Assembly (NCBI RefSeq): GCF_000221045.1
Contig: NC_015856.1
Span: 4,633,422 to 4,697,421 of the forward strand
Length of the DNA: 64,000 bases
Origin: Collimonas fungivorans Ter331
GTDB taxonomy: Bacteria > Pseudomonadota > Gammaproteobacteria > Burkholderiales > Burkholderiaceae_D
Direction of reading: 5' to 3'
The notes under the pieces were generated by a model. That model searched no databases and was not told the origin of the DNA. It saw only the letters and a list, made by a program, of their open reading frames with translations. Each line of letters opens with the position of its first letter. Positions within the stretch are counted from its first letter, which is position 1. Below are positions 19,320-27,776 of this stretch, in pieces. The position numbers were made by a program, and so were the translations under genes.

Positions 19320-19415
19320 GGTAGAGAATCGAGATTTTTAGTAAAAATCTACGGTTTAATTTTCTTTTATACAACAAAAGCCGGTCAAACCGGGTCCGCC
19401 AAGAGCAGTTAGAAT

Positions 19416-19895
19416 ATGACGACACAATCACCACCCTCACGAGATCATATGGAATGCACTGTTCGCTGGACCGGCTCGTCCGGCATGACGTTTTTGGCAG
19501 AAACCGGCTCCGGCCACATTTTGACGATGGATGGCGCGCCGGACGGCGGCGGCCGCGACCTGGCGCCGCGGCCGATGGAAGTGGTGCTGGCCGGCACCGG
19601 CGGCTGCACCGCTTATGACGTGGTGCTGATCCTGCGCAAAAGCCGCCAGGATATCCGCGGCTGCGACGTCACGCTGAAATCGGAACGGGCCGAGACCGAG
19701 CCTAAGGTATTCACCAAGATCCATTTCCACTTCACCGTACGCGGCCGCAACCTGAAACCCAACCTGGTGGAACGCGCGATCAAGCTGTCGCATGAAAAAT
19801 ACTGCTCGGCCTCGATCATGCTGGAAAAAACCGCGGTAATCACCCATTCCTTCGACATCGTCGACGACCTGGCGGAAACCGCAGTCGAAGCCTGA
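19416..19895 (+). CDS. OsmC family protein (YhfA-like)
   Basis: This 159-aa protein of the OsmC/Ohr superfamily is thiol-dependent and often linked to peroxide defence. The conserved glutamate and first cysteine region is RPMEVVLAGTGGCTAYDVV (Cys near residue 67), and the second cysteine is in HEKYCSASIML near residue 130. The pattern with GGCTAYDV and CSAS is that of the YhfA-type subgroup, whose substrate is unknown. The ATG at 19449 (MECTVRW) is a plausible alternative start. It is convergent with coq7. Confidence 0.9.
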   Translation: MTTQSPPSRDHMECTVRWTGSSGMTFLAETGSGHILTMDGAPDGGGRDLAPRPMEVVLAGTGGCTAYDVVLILRKSRQDIRGCDVTLKSERAETEPKVFTKIHFHFTVRGRNLKPNLVERAIKLSHEKYCSASIMLEKTAVITHSFDIVDDLAETAVEA

Positions 19896-19900
19896 TATTT

Positions 19901-20023
19901 TGTAGGGTGGGCAAGCTTTTTTGCCCACGCGTGAACTCACACCACGTACATGCCATTCCGATGCCACACTGGTATGTACTTCGGTTATCGCGATCACGCG
20001 TGGGCAAGAATGCCCCCCCTACA
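19901..20023. repeat. Inverted-repeat element (REP/MITE-like) between osmC-like gene and coq7
   Basis: The 123-base element has long imperfect inverted ends. The left end begins TGTAGGGTGGGCAAG and the right end is the reverse complement of TGTAGGGGGGGCATTCTTG. Both contain the internal motif TTGCCCACGCGTGA in opposite orientation. It contains no gene and sits in a convergent intergenic region just before the coq7 stop. Such TAGGGTGGGC...GCCCACGCGTGA units are familiar from Betaproteobacteria as dispersed palindromic repeats (from memory). Confidence 0.75.
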
Positions 20024-20025
20024 AC

Positions 20026-20652
20026 TCAGACGTAATAGGCGACTGTCGTCATCACTTTCGACATCGCCTGCATCACCTTCTGCACCGGACGCGGCATTTC
20101 AGCCGCCCCCAACGAGCGCGCCGCCGCGCCATGGGCGATTTCATCGTCGCGCATCTGCTCGACGATGGCGCGCGACTTGGCGTCCTGCAGCGGCAGTTGC
20201 TCCAGGTGGCTGCTGAGGTGCGCTTCAACCTGGCGCTCGGTTTCCGATACAAAACTCAGGCTGCGCACATCGCCCAAGCGCGCCGCCAGCGTTCCCAGCG
20301 CATAGGATCCGGCATACCACAGCGGATTGAGCAAGCTGACGTGCGAACCCAGTTCGCGCAAGCGTTCTGCAGTCCAGGCCAGGTGGTCTTCCTCTTCCCT
20401 GCCCGCTGCGGCGAATTGCTGCTTGATCGGATCGCCCTGGGCGAAACGGCCCTGGGCGTCATACAGCGCCTGAGCGCAGACTTCACCGACATGGTTGACC
20501 CGCATCAGGCCGGCGCTGTGGCGCTGCTCGGCCGCATCCAGCACGCCGTCCGCCGCCAGCAGCGCCGGATTCGGGCGCGAAGCCGAAGCCTGTCCGGTGA
20601 TCACCCGCAAGGCGTTGTCGAAATCGGCGATGACTCTGTCCAGGAATAGCAT
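20026..20652 (-). CDS. coq7: Coq7-type demethoxyubiquinone hydroxylase
   Basis: This 208-aa di-iron carboxylate monooxygenase hydroxylates demethoxyubiquinone in ubiquinone synthesis and stands in for UbiF. Iron-ligand motifs are readable: HVGEVCAQ (Glu), EEEDHLAW (E..H) and the C-terminal DDEIAHGA. The ATG at 20652 ([16 protein letters not shown]) matches family N-termini; the upstream open frame of 30 codons is non-homologous. The inverted-repeat element ends three bases before its stop codon. Confidence 0.95.
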   Translation of the reverse strand: MLFLDRVIADFDNALRVITGQASASRPNPALLAADGVLDAAEQRHSAGLMRVNHVGEVCAQALYDAQGRFAQGDPIKQQFAAAGREEEDHLAWTAERLRELGSHVSLLNPLWYAGSYALGTLAARLGDVRSLSFVSETERQVEAHLSSHLEQLPLQDAKSRAIVEQMRDDEIAHGAAARSLGAAEMPRPVQKVMQAMSKVMTTVAYYV

Positions 20653-20701
20653 GTGAAGAATCGCTTTTAAAATGAAGTAAGTGGATTTTATCAGGCCGGC
20701 C

Positions 20702-21511
20702 TCATTTGCCGCGCTTTGGACGAAACACCGCGGCATCGGCATAGAAGGCCTGGTCCTGGCCGCTGCTCCAGCCCGGCACGCCCAGTACCGGCAACGGCGT
20801 CAGGCGTCCGATCAGCGCATCCGGCTGCGCCAGTTCGGCGGCAACGCGCTGGTCGATCCAGCCGCGCCTGGCTTCACCGGTCAACGCGAAATAGGATTCC
20901 GGCACGCCCAGCACCAGGGTGTGCGCCGTAATCGCCTTGTATGGCTGCACCAGTTTTTCCAGCAAGGCGTGGCCGAACAGCCAGACTTCGGCAGCGCCGC
21001 CAAACATGGGGCCTTGGTCGACAAACACTTGCTGCCATTGGTGCTGGCGCAAGGCTGCGCTCAGCGACTGTCCCGCGGCGCTATCCGGCACCAGCAGCAA
21101 AGCGGCATTTTCATCAAAGATGGTGGCGGCATCGCGCGCTGCGCCGCGCGGCTTGCTGCTGCCGGAGACGGTGCCGGCCTTGGCCAGTTCGGCCGCCTGC
21201 AGCGCGTTCAGGCGCGCCTTGATGGCCGGGAACGATAGCCAGATCAGGGCATTCAGGAAATCGTGCAGGTTGTCGCGGGTCGGTACTTTGCCGCTGCTGC
21301 CGACGAATGCTTCATAGGCGGTCGCCGGCGGCAATTCGGCCTGCGCCACAAAACTGACCGGCAAACCCTGATAATTGCGGATGCCGCGCTCCTCGGCAAG
21401 CGCATTCAAGGCCAGCCTCCAGTCGTCAACGGCGCTCAGGCGCTGGCCGAGAATACGGAACGGCTTGAGCCAGGGTTGTGACCAATCGATGAGGGCGGCG
21501 GGAGTAGGCAT
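20702..21511 (-). CDS. DUF3025 domain-containing protein
   Basis: This 269-aa protein resembles the uncharacterised DUF3025 family, mostly found in Betaproteobacteria. Recognisable segments are [20 protein letters not shown] (residues about 66-85), [30 protein letters not shown] and [20 protein letters not shown]. No signal peptide or membrane segment is seen, and the function is unknown. It lies 32 bases after the cobA stop codon on the same strand, so it may be the last gene of the nitrate-uptake transcript. Confidence 0.85.
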   Translation of the reverse strand: MPTPAALIDWSQPWLKPFRILGQRLSAVDDWRLALNALAEERGIRNYQGLPVSFVAQAELPPATAYEAFVGSSGKVPTRDNLHDFLNALIWLSFPAIKARLNALQAAELAKAGTVSGSSKPRGAARDAATIFDENAALLLVPDSAAGQSLSAALRQHQWQQVFVDQGPMFGGAAEVWLFGHALLEKLVQPYKAITAHTLVLGVPESYFALTGEARRGWIDQRVAAELAQPDALIGRLTPLPVLGVPGWSSGQDQAFYADAAVFRPKRGK

Positions 21512-21543
21512 TTGCCGCGCATTTTACCTTGCGCGCAAGCGGT

Positions 21544-22338
21544 TCAGCCCACAGCCCGCTGCAAATTCTCCTGGCCGAGATCGGCGCAAACCCCGGCGCA
21601 AACCTCGGCGAACGCATCGGCGCAACGCACTACTTCGCCGATGACGATAATGCTGGGGCTGCCAAGGCCGCTATCATGCAAGGCCTGCGGCAGCCGGGCG
21701 AGACTGGTCAGCAGCTGCGCCTGCGCCGGCAAGGTCGCCGACTGGATCACCGCCACCGGCATGGCGCCGGCCATGCCTGCCTCCAGCAGGCTGCGCTGCA
21801 ATTGCGCACAGCGGGCCACGCCCATGTATACCACCAGCGTCATATCGGCCGCCACCAGCGCTTTCCAGTTTGGCTGCGCGCCCTCGCTCTTGCCATGGCC
21901 GGTCACGAAAATCACGCCCTGGCTATGGTCACGGTGGGTAGCTGAAATGCCGATGCTGGCTGCGGCCGCCATGCCGCTGGTAATGCCCGGCACCACTTCG
22001 ACCGTCACGCCGTGCCGGCGCAGATGCGCTCGCTCTTCGCCGCCGCGCCCGAACAGATAAGGATCGCCGCCTTTCAGGCGCACCACGCAATGCCCCGCCT
22101 GCGCTTCCAGCACCATCAGGCGCTCGATGAATTCCTGCGAGGCCGACTGGCAACCGCCGCGCTTGCCGACATGGATCACTCTGGCGCGGTCTTGCGCATG
22201 CATCAGCACCTCGGGATTGACCAGGTCGTCCACCAGCAGCACATCGGCTTGTCCGATGGCCTTGACTGCCTTCAGCGTCAGCAGATCGGGATCGCCAGGG
22301 CCGGCGCCGACCAGCATCACTTTGCCTTGCGCTTTCAT
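21544..22338 (-). CDS. cobA: Uroporphyrinogen-III C-methyltransferase
   Basis: This 264-aa SUMT performs the two SAM-dependent methylations that commit uroporphyrinogen III to sirohaem or cobalamin. Family motifs include VGAGPGDPDLLTLKA, RLKGGDPYLFGRGGEE, VVPGITSGMAAAA and the C-terminal SPSIIVIGEVV. It is a stand-alone SUMT without the CysG dehydrogenase/ferrochelatase domain. It starts 19 bases after the nitrate ABC ATPase gene. Sirohaem is the cofactor of assimilatory nitrite reductase, which explains its place in a nitrate operon. Confidence 0.95.
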   Translation of the reverse strand: MKAQGKVMLVGAGPGDPDLLTLKAVKAIGQADVLLVDDLVNPEVLMHAQDRARVIHVGKRGGCQSASQEFIERLMVLEAQAGHCVVRLKGGDPYLFGRGGEERAHLRRHGVTVEVVPGITSGMAAAASIGISATHRDHSQGVIFVTGHGKSEGAQPNWKALVAADMTLVVYMGVARCAQLQRSLLEAGMAGAMPVAVIQSATLPAQAQLLTSLARLPQALHDSGLGSPSIIVIGEVVRCADAFAEVCAGVCADLGQENLQRAVG

Positions 22339-22357
22339 GATGTGCTCCTGGCCGCCG

Positions 22358-23170
22358 TCACGCCGCTTGCGCTACCGGATGCGCCTGTTTGCGGTACAGG
22401 AATTCCAGCACCGACGTGCGGTACTCGGCATACAAAGGGTCCTGCGCCAGCGCCACCCGTTCGCGCGGCCGCGCCAGCCGCACCTGCACGATGTCGCCGA
22501 TGGTCGCGGCCGGACCGTTGGTCATCATCACGATGCGGTCGGACAGCAGCACGGCTTCGTCGACATCGTGGGTCACCATCACCACCGTCGATCCGGTCTT
22601 GGCGACGATCTTCAGCAACTCATCCTGCAGGTGGGCGCGGGTCAAGGCGTCCAGCGCGCCGAACGGTTCATCCATCAGCAACACCTTGGGCTCCATCGCC
22701 AAAGCGCGGGCGATGCCGACCCGCTGTTTCATGCCGCCGGAAATTTCATGCGGACGTTTCTGCCCGGCCGCCGTCAGCCCGACCATCGCCAATGCGGCCT
22801 TGGCGCGCTCCTTCAAGGCGCTTTTGTTCTCGGTCGCGGCAAACACGCGCTCGACGCCGAGATAGATATTCTCGTGGCAGGTCAACCAGGGCAGCAGCGA
22901 ATGGTTCTGGAACACCACCGCTCGTTCCGGCGACGGCCCGCCGATTTCACGGCCGGCGCAAATCAGTACGCCCTCGCTCGGCAGCAGCAAACCGGCGATC
23001 AGGTTCAGCAGGGTCGATTTGCCGCAGCCCGAATGGCCGATCAGGGTCACGAACTCGCCCTTGCGCACGGTCAGGTTGATATCGCGCAGGGCGTGAAACT
23101 GACCTTTGCTGGTGCTGAACACCATTTCAGCCTGGTGGATATCGATGAATTTGGCGTCGCGTTGTTCCAT
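22358..23170 (-). CDS. nrtD: Nitrate/nitrite ABC transporter ATP-binding protein
   Basis: This 270-aa ATPase belongs to the nitrate/sulfonate/taurine (NitT/TauT) family. Walker A is GHSGCGKST (near residue 45), the signature is ISGGMKQRV, and Walker B is VLLMDEPFGALD. The D-loop and the H-loop MVTHDVDEA follow. The C-terminal segment DPLYAEYRTSVLEFLY resembles that of NrtD. With nrtA and nrtB it forms a complete importer, and it lies 25 bases downstream of nrtB. Confidence 0.93.
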   Translation of the reverse strand: MEQRDAKFIDIHQAEMVFSTSKGQFHALRDINLTVRKGEFVTLIGHSGCGKSTLLNLIAGLLLPSEGVLICAGREIGGPSPERAVVFQNHSLLPWLTCHENIYLGVERVFAATENKSALKERAKAALAMVGLTAAGQKRPHEISGGMKQRVGIARALAMEPKVLLMDEPFGALDALTRAHLQDELLKIVAKTGSTVVMVTHDVDEAVLLSDRIVMMTNGPAATIGDIVQVRLARPRERVALAQDPLYAEYRTSVLEFLYRKQAHPVAQAA

Positions 23171-23195
23171 GTTGTCCTCGGCCTCGGTTAGTCAG

Positions 23196-24104
23196 TTAGT
23201 TCGCTACCTGTTCATAGGTAAACGCCTTGGCCAGCGCCACCAGCAATTGCTCCAGCAGCAGGCCGACCACGCCGATCACCACGATCGCGATTATGATGTG
23301 CGGCACGTTCAGATTGTTCCATTCATCCCAGACCCAGAAACCGATGCCGACGCCGCCGGTCAGCATTTCGGCGGCGACGATCACCAGCCAGGCGGTGCCG
23401 ATCGCCAGCCGCACGCCGGTCAGCATGTACGGCAATACTGAAGGGAACAGGATCTTGGTGATGATTTTCCATTCCGACAGGTTGAGCACGCGCGCCACGT
23501 TCATGTAATCCTGCGGCACCCGCTGCACGCCGACGGCAGTGTTGATGATCATCGGCCAGATCGAGCAGATGAAGATCGACCAGATTGCCGCCGGGTTGGC
23601 CGACTTGAACACCAGCAGGCCGATCGGCAGCCAGGCCAGCGGCGATACCGGCTTCAGCAAGCTGATGATGGGACCGAACATGCTGGACAGGAATCTGAAG
23701 CGGCCGATCATGAAGCCCAGCGGAATCCCGACCAGCGCCGCCAGGCCGAAGCCGACGCCGACCCGTTGCAGCGAAGCCAGGATATTCCAGCCTATGCCCT
23801 GGTCGTTGGGGCTGGTGCGGTAGAACGGATCGGCAAACAGCTTGAGTGCTTCCTGCAAGGTCAGCAGCGGCGTCGGGAACTGGCTGTTGTTCATCGCGAT
23901 GATCTGCCAGACCAGCACCAGGAACGCCAGGCCGAGCAGCGGCGCGATGATCTGCATCAGCCAGGACGGCATGCTGCTGCGGCGGTTGCCGGTTTTCGGC
24001 AATGGCAGGGGCGCAATGGTGACAGCGGGAGCTTCCGCCGGGTTGTTATCCATGGTCGCCGCCTGGCGATTTGCATTTGCCGCTGTGTCCATGATTGCGC
24101 TCAT
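23196..24104 (-). CDS. nrtB: Nitrate/nitrite ABC transporter permease
   Basis: This 302-aa inner-membrane permease has about six hydrophobic helices (for example QIIAPLLGLAFLVLVWQIIAM and IIIAIVVIGVVGLLLEQLLV). The segment LKPVSPLAWLPIGLLVFKSANPAAIW is characteristic of the nitrate-type subfamily. The ABC-coupling EAA-like loop lies at GVQRVPQDYMNVARVLNLSE. The first 40 residues are polar. An internal ATG at 24092 is an alternative start. It lies 43 bases after nrtA. Confidence 0.94.
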   Translation of the reverse strand: MSAIMDTAANANRQAATMDNNPAEAPAVTIAPLPLPKTGNRRSSMPSWLMQIIAPLLGLAFLVLVWQIIAMNNSQFPTPLLTLQEALKLFADPFYRTSPNDQGIGWNILASLQRVGVGFGLAALVGIPLGFMIGRFRFLSSMFGPIISLLKPVSPLAWLPIGLLVFKSANPAAIWSIFICSIWPMIINTAVGVQRVPQDYMNVARVLNLSEWKIITKILFPSVLPYMLTGVRLAIGTAWLVIVAAEMLTGGVGIGFWVWDEWNNLNVPHIIIAIVVIGVVGLLLEQLLVALAKAFTYEQVAN

Positions 24105-24147
24105 GATGGCTCCCCAATAAACCGCGGTTCTGAAGCATCTGGATTAT

Positions 24148-25446
24148 CTATGCGTGGATCTTGAAGGATGCGGCATAAGCGGCTGGATTCTTGCCGTCCC
24201 ATACCGTGCCATCCATCAGTTTCGAGGTCCGCAGCGCGTCTTTCGGTACCGGCGTGTTAGTCATCGCTGCGGCATCCTTGTAGAGGGCGATCTGGCTGAC
24301 CGACTTGGCTACCGCCAGGTAGTCTGGATCGGTTTTCAGCAAACCCCAGCGCCGATGCTGCGTCATGAACCACATGCCGTCCGACAGGTAAGGGAAATTG
24401 ACCAGGCCGTCGTTGTAGAACTTCATGTAGTTCGGATCGTCCCAGGTCTTGCCGAGGCCGTTCTGGTAGCGCCCCATGATGCGCTGGTCGATCACGTCCT
24501 TGCTGGTATTGACATACGATTTGTCAGCGATCGCCTCGGCCATCTTGTTCTTGTTGGCGAGCGACGCATCTATCCATTTGCCCGCTTCCAGCACGGCGGC
24601 GATCAGGGCACGGCAAGTGTTCGGATTCTTGGCGGCGAACTCGGCGGTGGTGCCCAGCACTTTTTCCGGATGGTCTTTCCAGATTTCCTGGGTGGTGATG
24701 GCGGTAATGCCGACGCCGTCGACAATCGCCCGGTGGCCCCAAGGCTCGCCGACGCAGAAACCATCCATGTTGCCGACCCGCATGTTGGCTACCATCTGCG
24801 GCGGCGGCACCGTGATCACCTTGGCGTCCTTGAGCGGATTGACGCCGTTGGCGGCCAGCCAGTAGTACAGCCACATGGCGTGGGTGCCGGTCGGGAAAGT
24901 CTGGGCGAAGGTGTATTCGCGCTTGTCGCTGGCCATCAGCTTGGCCAGCGAGGGGCCGTCGACAGCGCCCTTGTCGGCCAGCTTCTTCGACAGCGTGATG
25001 GCCTGGCCGTTATTGTTGAGCCCCATCAGGATCGCCATGTCTTTCTTCTGGCCGCCTATACCCATCTGCACGCCGTAGATCAGGCCCGACAGCACATGCG
25101 CGGCATCCAGCTCGCCGTTGGCCAGCTTGTCGCGCACGCCGGCCCATGAAGCTTCCTTGCTGAGCACGATCTTGATGCCGTATTTCTTGTCGAAACCGAG
25201 CAGCGACGCCATCACCACCGATGCGCAATCGGTCAGCGGAATGAAGCCGATCTTGATCTCGGTCTTTTCCGGCTTGTCCGAGCCCGCGGCCCAGGCTCCG
25301 GTTGCCGTGCTAGATAATCCCAACATGCTGGCTCCTGCCGCGAGGGTCGCGGTTTGTAATAGTTGACGGCGCTTGCCGTCGACAAGCGTGTTCGGCGCAT
25401 GCTCGGTGCCCAGGGGGTCTAGCTGCAGTGCATTGCTTGGTTCCAT
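24148..25446 (-). CDS. nrtA: Nitrate/nitrite ABC transporter substrate-binding protein
   Basis: This 432-aa CmpA/NrtA-type binding protein has an N-terminal export signal with a twin-arginine-like motif (GKRRQLLQTATLAAGASML). A mature domain beginning TEIKIGFIPLTDCAS follows. Conserved nitrate-family segments include FPTGTHAMWLYYWLAANGV and NMDGFCVGEPWGHRA. The ATG at 25446 is preferred because TGGAG lies 7 bases before it; the frame stays open a further 10 codons. Because it carries an export signal it is a transporter component rather than a cytosolic NasS sensor. Confidence 0.93.
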   Translation of the reverse strand: MEPSNALQLDPLGTEHAPNTLVDGKRRQLLQTATLAAGASMLGLSSTATGAWAAGSDKPEKTEIKIGFIPLTDCASVVMASLLGFDKKYGIKIVLSKEASWAGVRDKLANGELDAAHVLSGLIYGVQMGIGGQKKDMAILMGLNNNGQAITLSKKLADKGAVDGPSLAKLMASDKREYTFAQTFPTGTHAMWLYYWLAANGVNPLKDAKVITVPPPQMVANMRVGNMDGFCVGEPWGHRAIVDGVGITAITTQEIWKDHPEKVLGTTAEFAAKNPNTCRALIAAVLEAGKWIDASLANKNKMAEAIADKSYVNTSKDVIDQRIMGRYQNGLGKTWDDPNYMKFYNDGLVNFPYLSDGMWFMTQHRRWGLLKTDPDYLAVAKSVSQIALYKDAAAMTNTPVPKDALRTSKLMDGTVWDGKNPAAYAASFKIHA

Positions 25447-25474
25447 TGCATGGCTCCAGATTGTTTTCGGCAAC

Positions 25475-25520
25475 AAAAAAGGCGTCGTCCCGCAATGAAC
25501 GAGTCATGCGGAAAGACACC
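25475..25520 (-). terminator. Intrinsic terminator in the nrtA leader
   Basis: On the minus strand, arms beginning GGTGTCTTTCCGCATGA and ending TTCATTGCGGGACGACGCC pair over about 17 positions (with a few mismatches, wobbles and a bulge) around a CTCG loop. TTTTTT (25475-25480) follows. It ends 29 bases ahead of the nrtA ATG. Its 5' arm overlaps the 3' half of the second ANTAR hairpin, so the two structures exclude each other. Confidence 0.88.
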
Positions 25521-25579
25521 TTTGTCTTATGTGGAGAAGGCCGCCGTTAGCCGATTCCAGCAGCGCCAGCGTTGGCGCT
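25513..25579 (-). promoter_or_regulatory. ANTAR-target antitermination leader (P1 and P2 hexaloop hairpins)
   Basis: NasT/NasR-type ANTAR proteins recognise two successive RNA hairpins with six-base loops having A at position 1 and G at position 4. Both are present. P1 is AGCGCC-[AACGCT]-GGCGCT (25562-25579) and P2 is AAGAC-[AAAGGT]-GTCTT (25513-25528). The P2 3' strand is part of the 5' arm of the terminator, so ANTAR binding would stabilise P2 and let transcription run into nrtA. The matching nasT gene is immediately upstream. Confidence 0.88.
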
Positions 25580-25591
25580 TGAAACTGGCTA

Positions 25592-25607
25592 TGCAAACCA
25601 CGTGCCA
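25592..25607 (-). promoter_or_regulatory. Sigma-54 promoter of the nrtA operon
   Basis: The minus-strand sequence TGGCACGTGGTTTGCA matches the sigma-54 consensus TGGCACG-N4-TTGCW at every conserved position. The GC of the -12 element predicts a transcript start near 25581, directly before the P1 hairpin. This indicates nitrogen-limited (NtrC/RpoN) control. Confidence 0.88.
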
Positions 25608-25681
25608 GGAATTTTTAGCAGGGGAAATGCCTAACAGTACCTAAGCAGGTACATAAGCACGCCGGTTTTTCGCTCAAAAAG

Positions 25682-25698
25682 CGCACCGGCCTTGTGCA
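25682..25698 (-). promoter_or_regulatory. Putative NtrC enhancer site
   Basis: The 17-base sequence cGCACCggcctTGTGCA keeps both half-sites of the NtrC consensus TGCACC-N5-GGTGCA (10 of 12 positions). Its centre is about 109 bases upstream of the predicted sigma-54 transcript start, a normal enhancer distance. A near-palindrome TTGTGCAATGCACCAA overlaps it at 25692-25707. Confidence 0.65.
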
Positions 25699-25746
25699 AT
25701 GCACCAAACAAGTTCGCCGCGAGCGGGCATGCAGTTGACGGCTTGA

Positions 25747-26367
25747 TCAGCCCAGCAGGTCGGCGGCATCGATAATGCGTTGCGCCACTTCGGACAGTTT
25801 GAGGTTCTTGTCCATCGCCAGCCGCCGCAGCTTTTGATAAGCCTCCTGCTCGCTCAGCTTTTGATGATCCATCAGCAAACCCTTGGCGCGGTCCAGCAGC
25901 TTGCGTTCGGCCAGCTTCAGCTTGGTGTCGGACAGCTCGGCCAGCAGCTTCTGTTCTTGCCGGAAGCGCGCCAGCGCCACCTCCAGCACCGGCTTGATGC
26001 GCGCCGTCTGCAATCCGGCAACGATGTAAGCGGAGACGCCGGCGGCCATTGCCGCATCCATGCTGGAAGTTTTTGCATCCTCGGTAAACAGGACGATGGG
26101 GCGGCGTGCATCGCGTGTGGCGATCACCACATGCTCCAGCACATCGCGGGCGTCGGATTCAGCGTCGATGATGACCATGTCTGGTTGCAACTGGGCAATT
26201 CTTTCAGGCAGGTACAGGTCGGCCGGCAGCGAAGCGATGATGTTGTAGCCGGCCTCCAGCAAGCCGATGCGCAAAGCCTTGCCGCGTGCGGCCTGCGCTT
26301 CGAACGCGGGATCGTCGTCGCCTTCGATGGCGACTGGATTGACAACAACGATACGTAGACTTTGCAT
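25747..26367 (-). CDS. nasT: ANTAR-domain response regulator NasT (nitrate antiterminator)
   Basis: NasT (206 aa) is an RNA-binding antiterminator. The N-terminal receiver-like domain (about 1-130) has an Asp in VIIDAESDA and the loop PIVLFTEDA. The C-terminal ANTAR domain (about 145-203) carries the three-helix pattern ERKLLDRAKGLLMDHQ, LSEQEAYQKLRRLAMDKN and LSEVAQRII. It lies directly upstream of a leader with two ANTAR hairpins and a terminator. The usual partner sensor gene nasS is not adjacent, because pyrC lies on the other side. Confidence 0.92.
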   Translation of the reverse strand: MQSLRIVVVNPVAIEGDDDPAFEAQAARGKALRIGLLEAGYNIIASLPADLYLPERIAQLQPDMVIIDAESDARDVLEHVVIATRDARRPIVLFTEDAKTSSMDAAMAAGVSAYIVAGLQTARIKPVLEVALARFRQEQKLLAELSDTKLKLAERKLLDRAKGLLMDHQKLSEQEAYQKLRRLAMDKNLKLSEVAQRIIDAADLLG

Positions 26368-26487
26368 GCTTGAAACCCATGTCCGGAGACGAACCAGTAA
26401 GCTACGGTTAGACAGTATGGAAGGACAACTTTATCCACTCCTGCCGTTCAAGCATGCAAAAATCGCACCATGTCGATGCAAAAGGTG

Positions 26488-26525
26488 AAAAACGAGGCTT
26501 TAAGCGAAGCTTAAAACGAAGTTTT
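26488..26525 (-). terminator. Tandem small hairpins after pyrC
   Basis: Just past the pyrC stop, the minus strand reads as three consecutive short stem-loops: AAAACTTCGTTTT, AAGCTTCGCTT and AAAGCCTCGTTTTT. The last ends in a T-run and may terminate pyrC transcription. The repeated TTCG/CTCG-centred units are unusual, and the terminator call is tentative. Confidence 0.4.
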
Positions 26526-26533
26526 GAATAACT

Positions 26534-27580
26534 TTACGCGAATTGCCAGTCTATCGTTTCGCCGCCGTTCAGCGGCACCAGGGTGGTCTCGCCCAGCGGC
26601 AGTTCCGCCGGCAAAGTCCACGGCTGGCGCTTCAGCGTGACCGTGCCCTGGTTGCGCGGCAGATTGTAGAATGCCGGGCCGTTAAAGCTGGCGAAGGCTT
26701 CCAGCTTGTCCAGCGCGCCGGCCTGGTCGAACGCTTGCGCATACAGTTCCATCGCGTGCAGCGCGGTATAACAGCCGGCGCAGCCGCAGGCGTGCTCTTT
26801 CAAACCCTTCGGATGCGGAGCCGAATCGGTGCCGAGGAAAAACCGGGTGCTGCCGGAAGTCACCGCCTGCACCAGTGCTTGCCGATGCTCTTCCCGCTTC
26901 AGTACCGGCAGGCAATAATAATGCGGCCGGATGCCGCCCTTGAAGATTTCGTTGCGGTTATACAGCAGGTGATGCGCCGTGACGGTCGCCGCCACCGGTC
27001 CGCCAGCGCTTTCCACGTACTGGGCGGCATCCTTGGTGGTGATGTGTTCGAACACCACTTTCAGTTCCGGCATGTCGCGCCGCAGCGGCTGCATCACGCG
27101 GTCGATGAACACCGCTTCACGGTCGAAAATATCGATCGCCGGATCGGTGACTTCGCCGTGCACCAGGAACGGCATGCCTAGTTCCTGCATCACTTCCAGC
27201 GTCTTGTAGCATTTGCTGAGGTCGGTCACGCCGGCGTCGGAATTGGTGGTGGCACCGGCCGGGTACAGCTTCACCGCATGCACGAAGCCGCTGTCCTTGG
27301 CGCGCCGGATTTCGTCGGGCGGCGTGTTGTTGGTCAGGTACAGCGTCATCAGGGGCTCAAACGCCAGGTCGGGCGGCAGCACGGCCAGGATGCGGTCGCG
27401 GTAGGCCGCGGCCTGCGCGGTGGTGGTCACCGGCGGCTTCAGGTTCGGCATCACGATGGCGCGGCCGAACTGGCGTGCGCTATGCGGCAGGACGGCCGCC
27501 AGCGCCACGCCGTCGCGCAGGTGCAAGTGCCAGTCGTCGGGGCGGGTGATGGTCAGTGTATCGGTCAAGGCGTCAGTCAT
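26534..27580 (-). CDS. pyrC: Dihydroorotase
   Basis: PyrC (348 aa, the E. coli length) is the class II dihydroorotase that closes carbamoyl aspartate to dihydroorotate in pyrimidine synthesis. Metal-binding residues are visible: DWHLHLRDG near residue 15, the carboxylated lysine in [15 protein letters not shown], histidines in FLVHGEV and FEHITTKDA, and Asp in [10 protein letters not shown]. The ATG at 27580 (MTDALTDTL) has AGAAGAG 7 bases upstream. Another ATG lies two codons earlier. Confidence 0.95.
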   Translation of the reverse strand: MTDALTDTLTITRPDDWHLHLRDGVALAAVLPHSARQFGRAIVMPNLKPPVTTTAQAAAYRDRILAVLPPDLAFEPLMTLYLTNNTPPDEIRRAKDSGFVHAVKLYPAGATTNSDAGVTDLSKCYKTLEVMQELGMPFLVHGEVTDPAIDIFDREAVFIDRVMQPLRRDMPELKVVFEHITTKDAAQYVESAGGPVAATVTAHHLLYNRNEIFKGGIRPHYYCLPVLKREEHRQALVQAVTSGSTRFFLGTDSAPHPKGLKEHACGCAGCYTALHAMELYAQAFDQAGALDKLEAFASFNGPAFYNLPRNQGTVTLKRQPWTLPAELPLGETTLVPLNGGETIDWQFA

Positions 27581-27718
27581 GTTCATTCTCTTCTGCAAAA
27601 AAACGCTCCGGCATGGCTTGCGGATTAGGGCGTCATTTTACCGCAGCCGGAGCCGGCGCTTCGCGAAATGCCGACAGTTTGCGGCTGGCCGGCGCTGCCA
27701 CAGCCGGCTACCCGCAAT

Positions 27719-27750
27719 AAAAAAGCCGCCCGGATATGCTCCGCGGCGGC
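27719..27750 (-). terminator. Intrinsic terminator after gltL
   Basis: The arms gccgcc (27725-27730) and ggcggc (27745-27750) with partly paired flanks form a hairpin. On the minus strand it is followed by TTTTTT, 27 bases beyond the gltL stop. Confidence 0.85.
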
Positions 27751-27776
27751 TTCTCGTCTTGCGCGAAACTCAGCAA

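Noticed and set aside
25692..25707. Near-palindrome TTGTGCAATGCACCAA as a separate regulator site
   Set aside because: It overlaps the better-fitting NtrC-type site; no independent evidence separates the two.
27581..27598. Upstream non-ATG start extending pyrC
   Set aside because: The ATG at 27580 has the best-spaced ribosome-binding sequence and gives the length of the family reference (348 aa).
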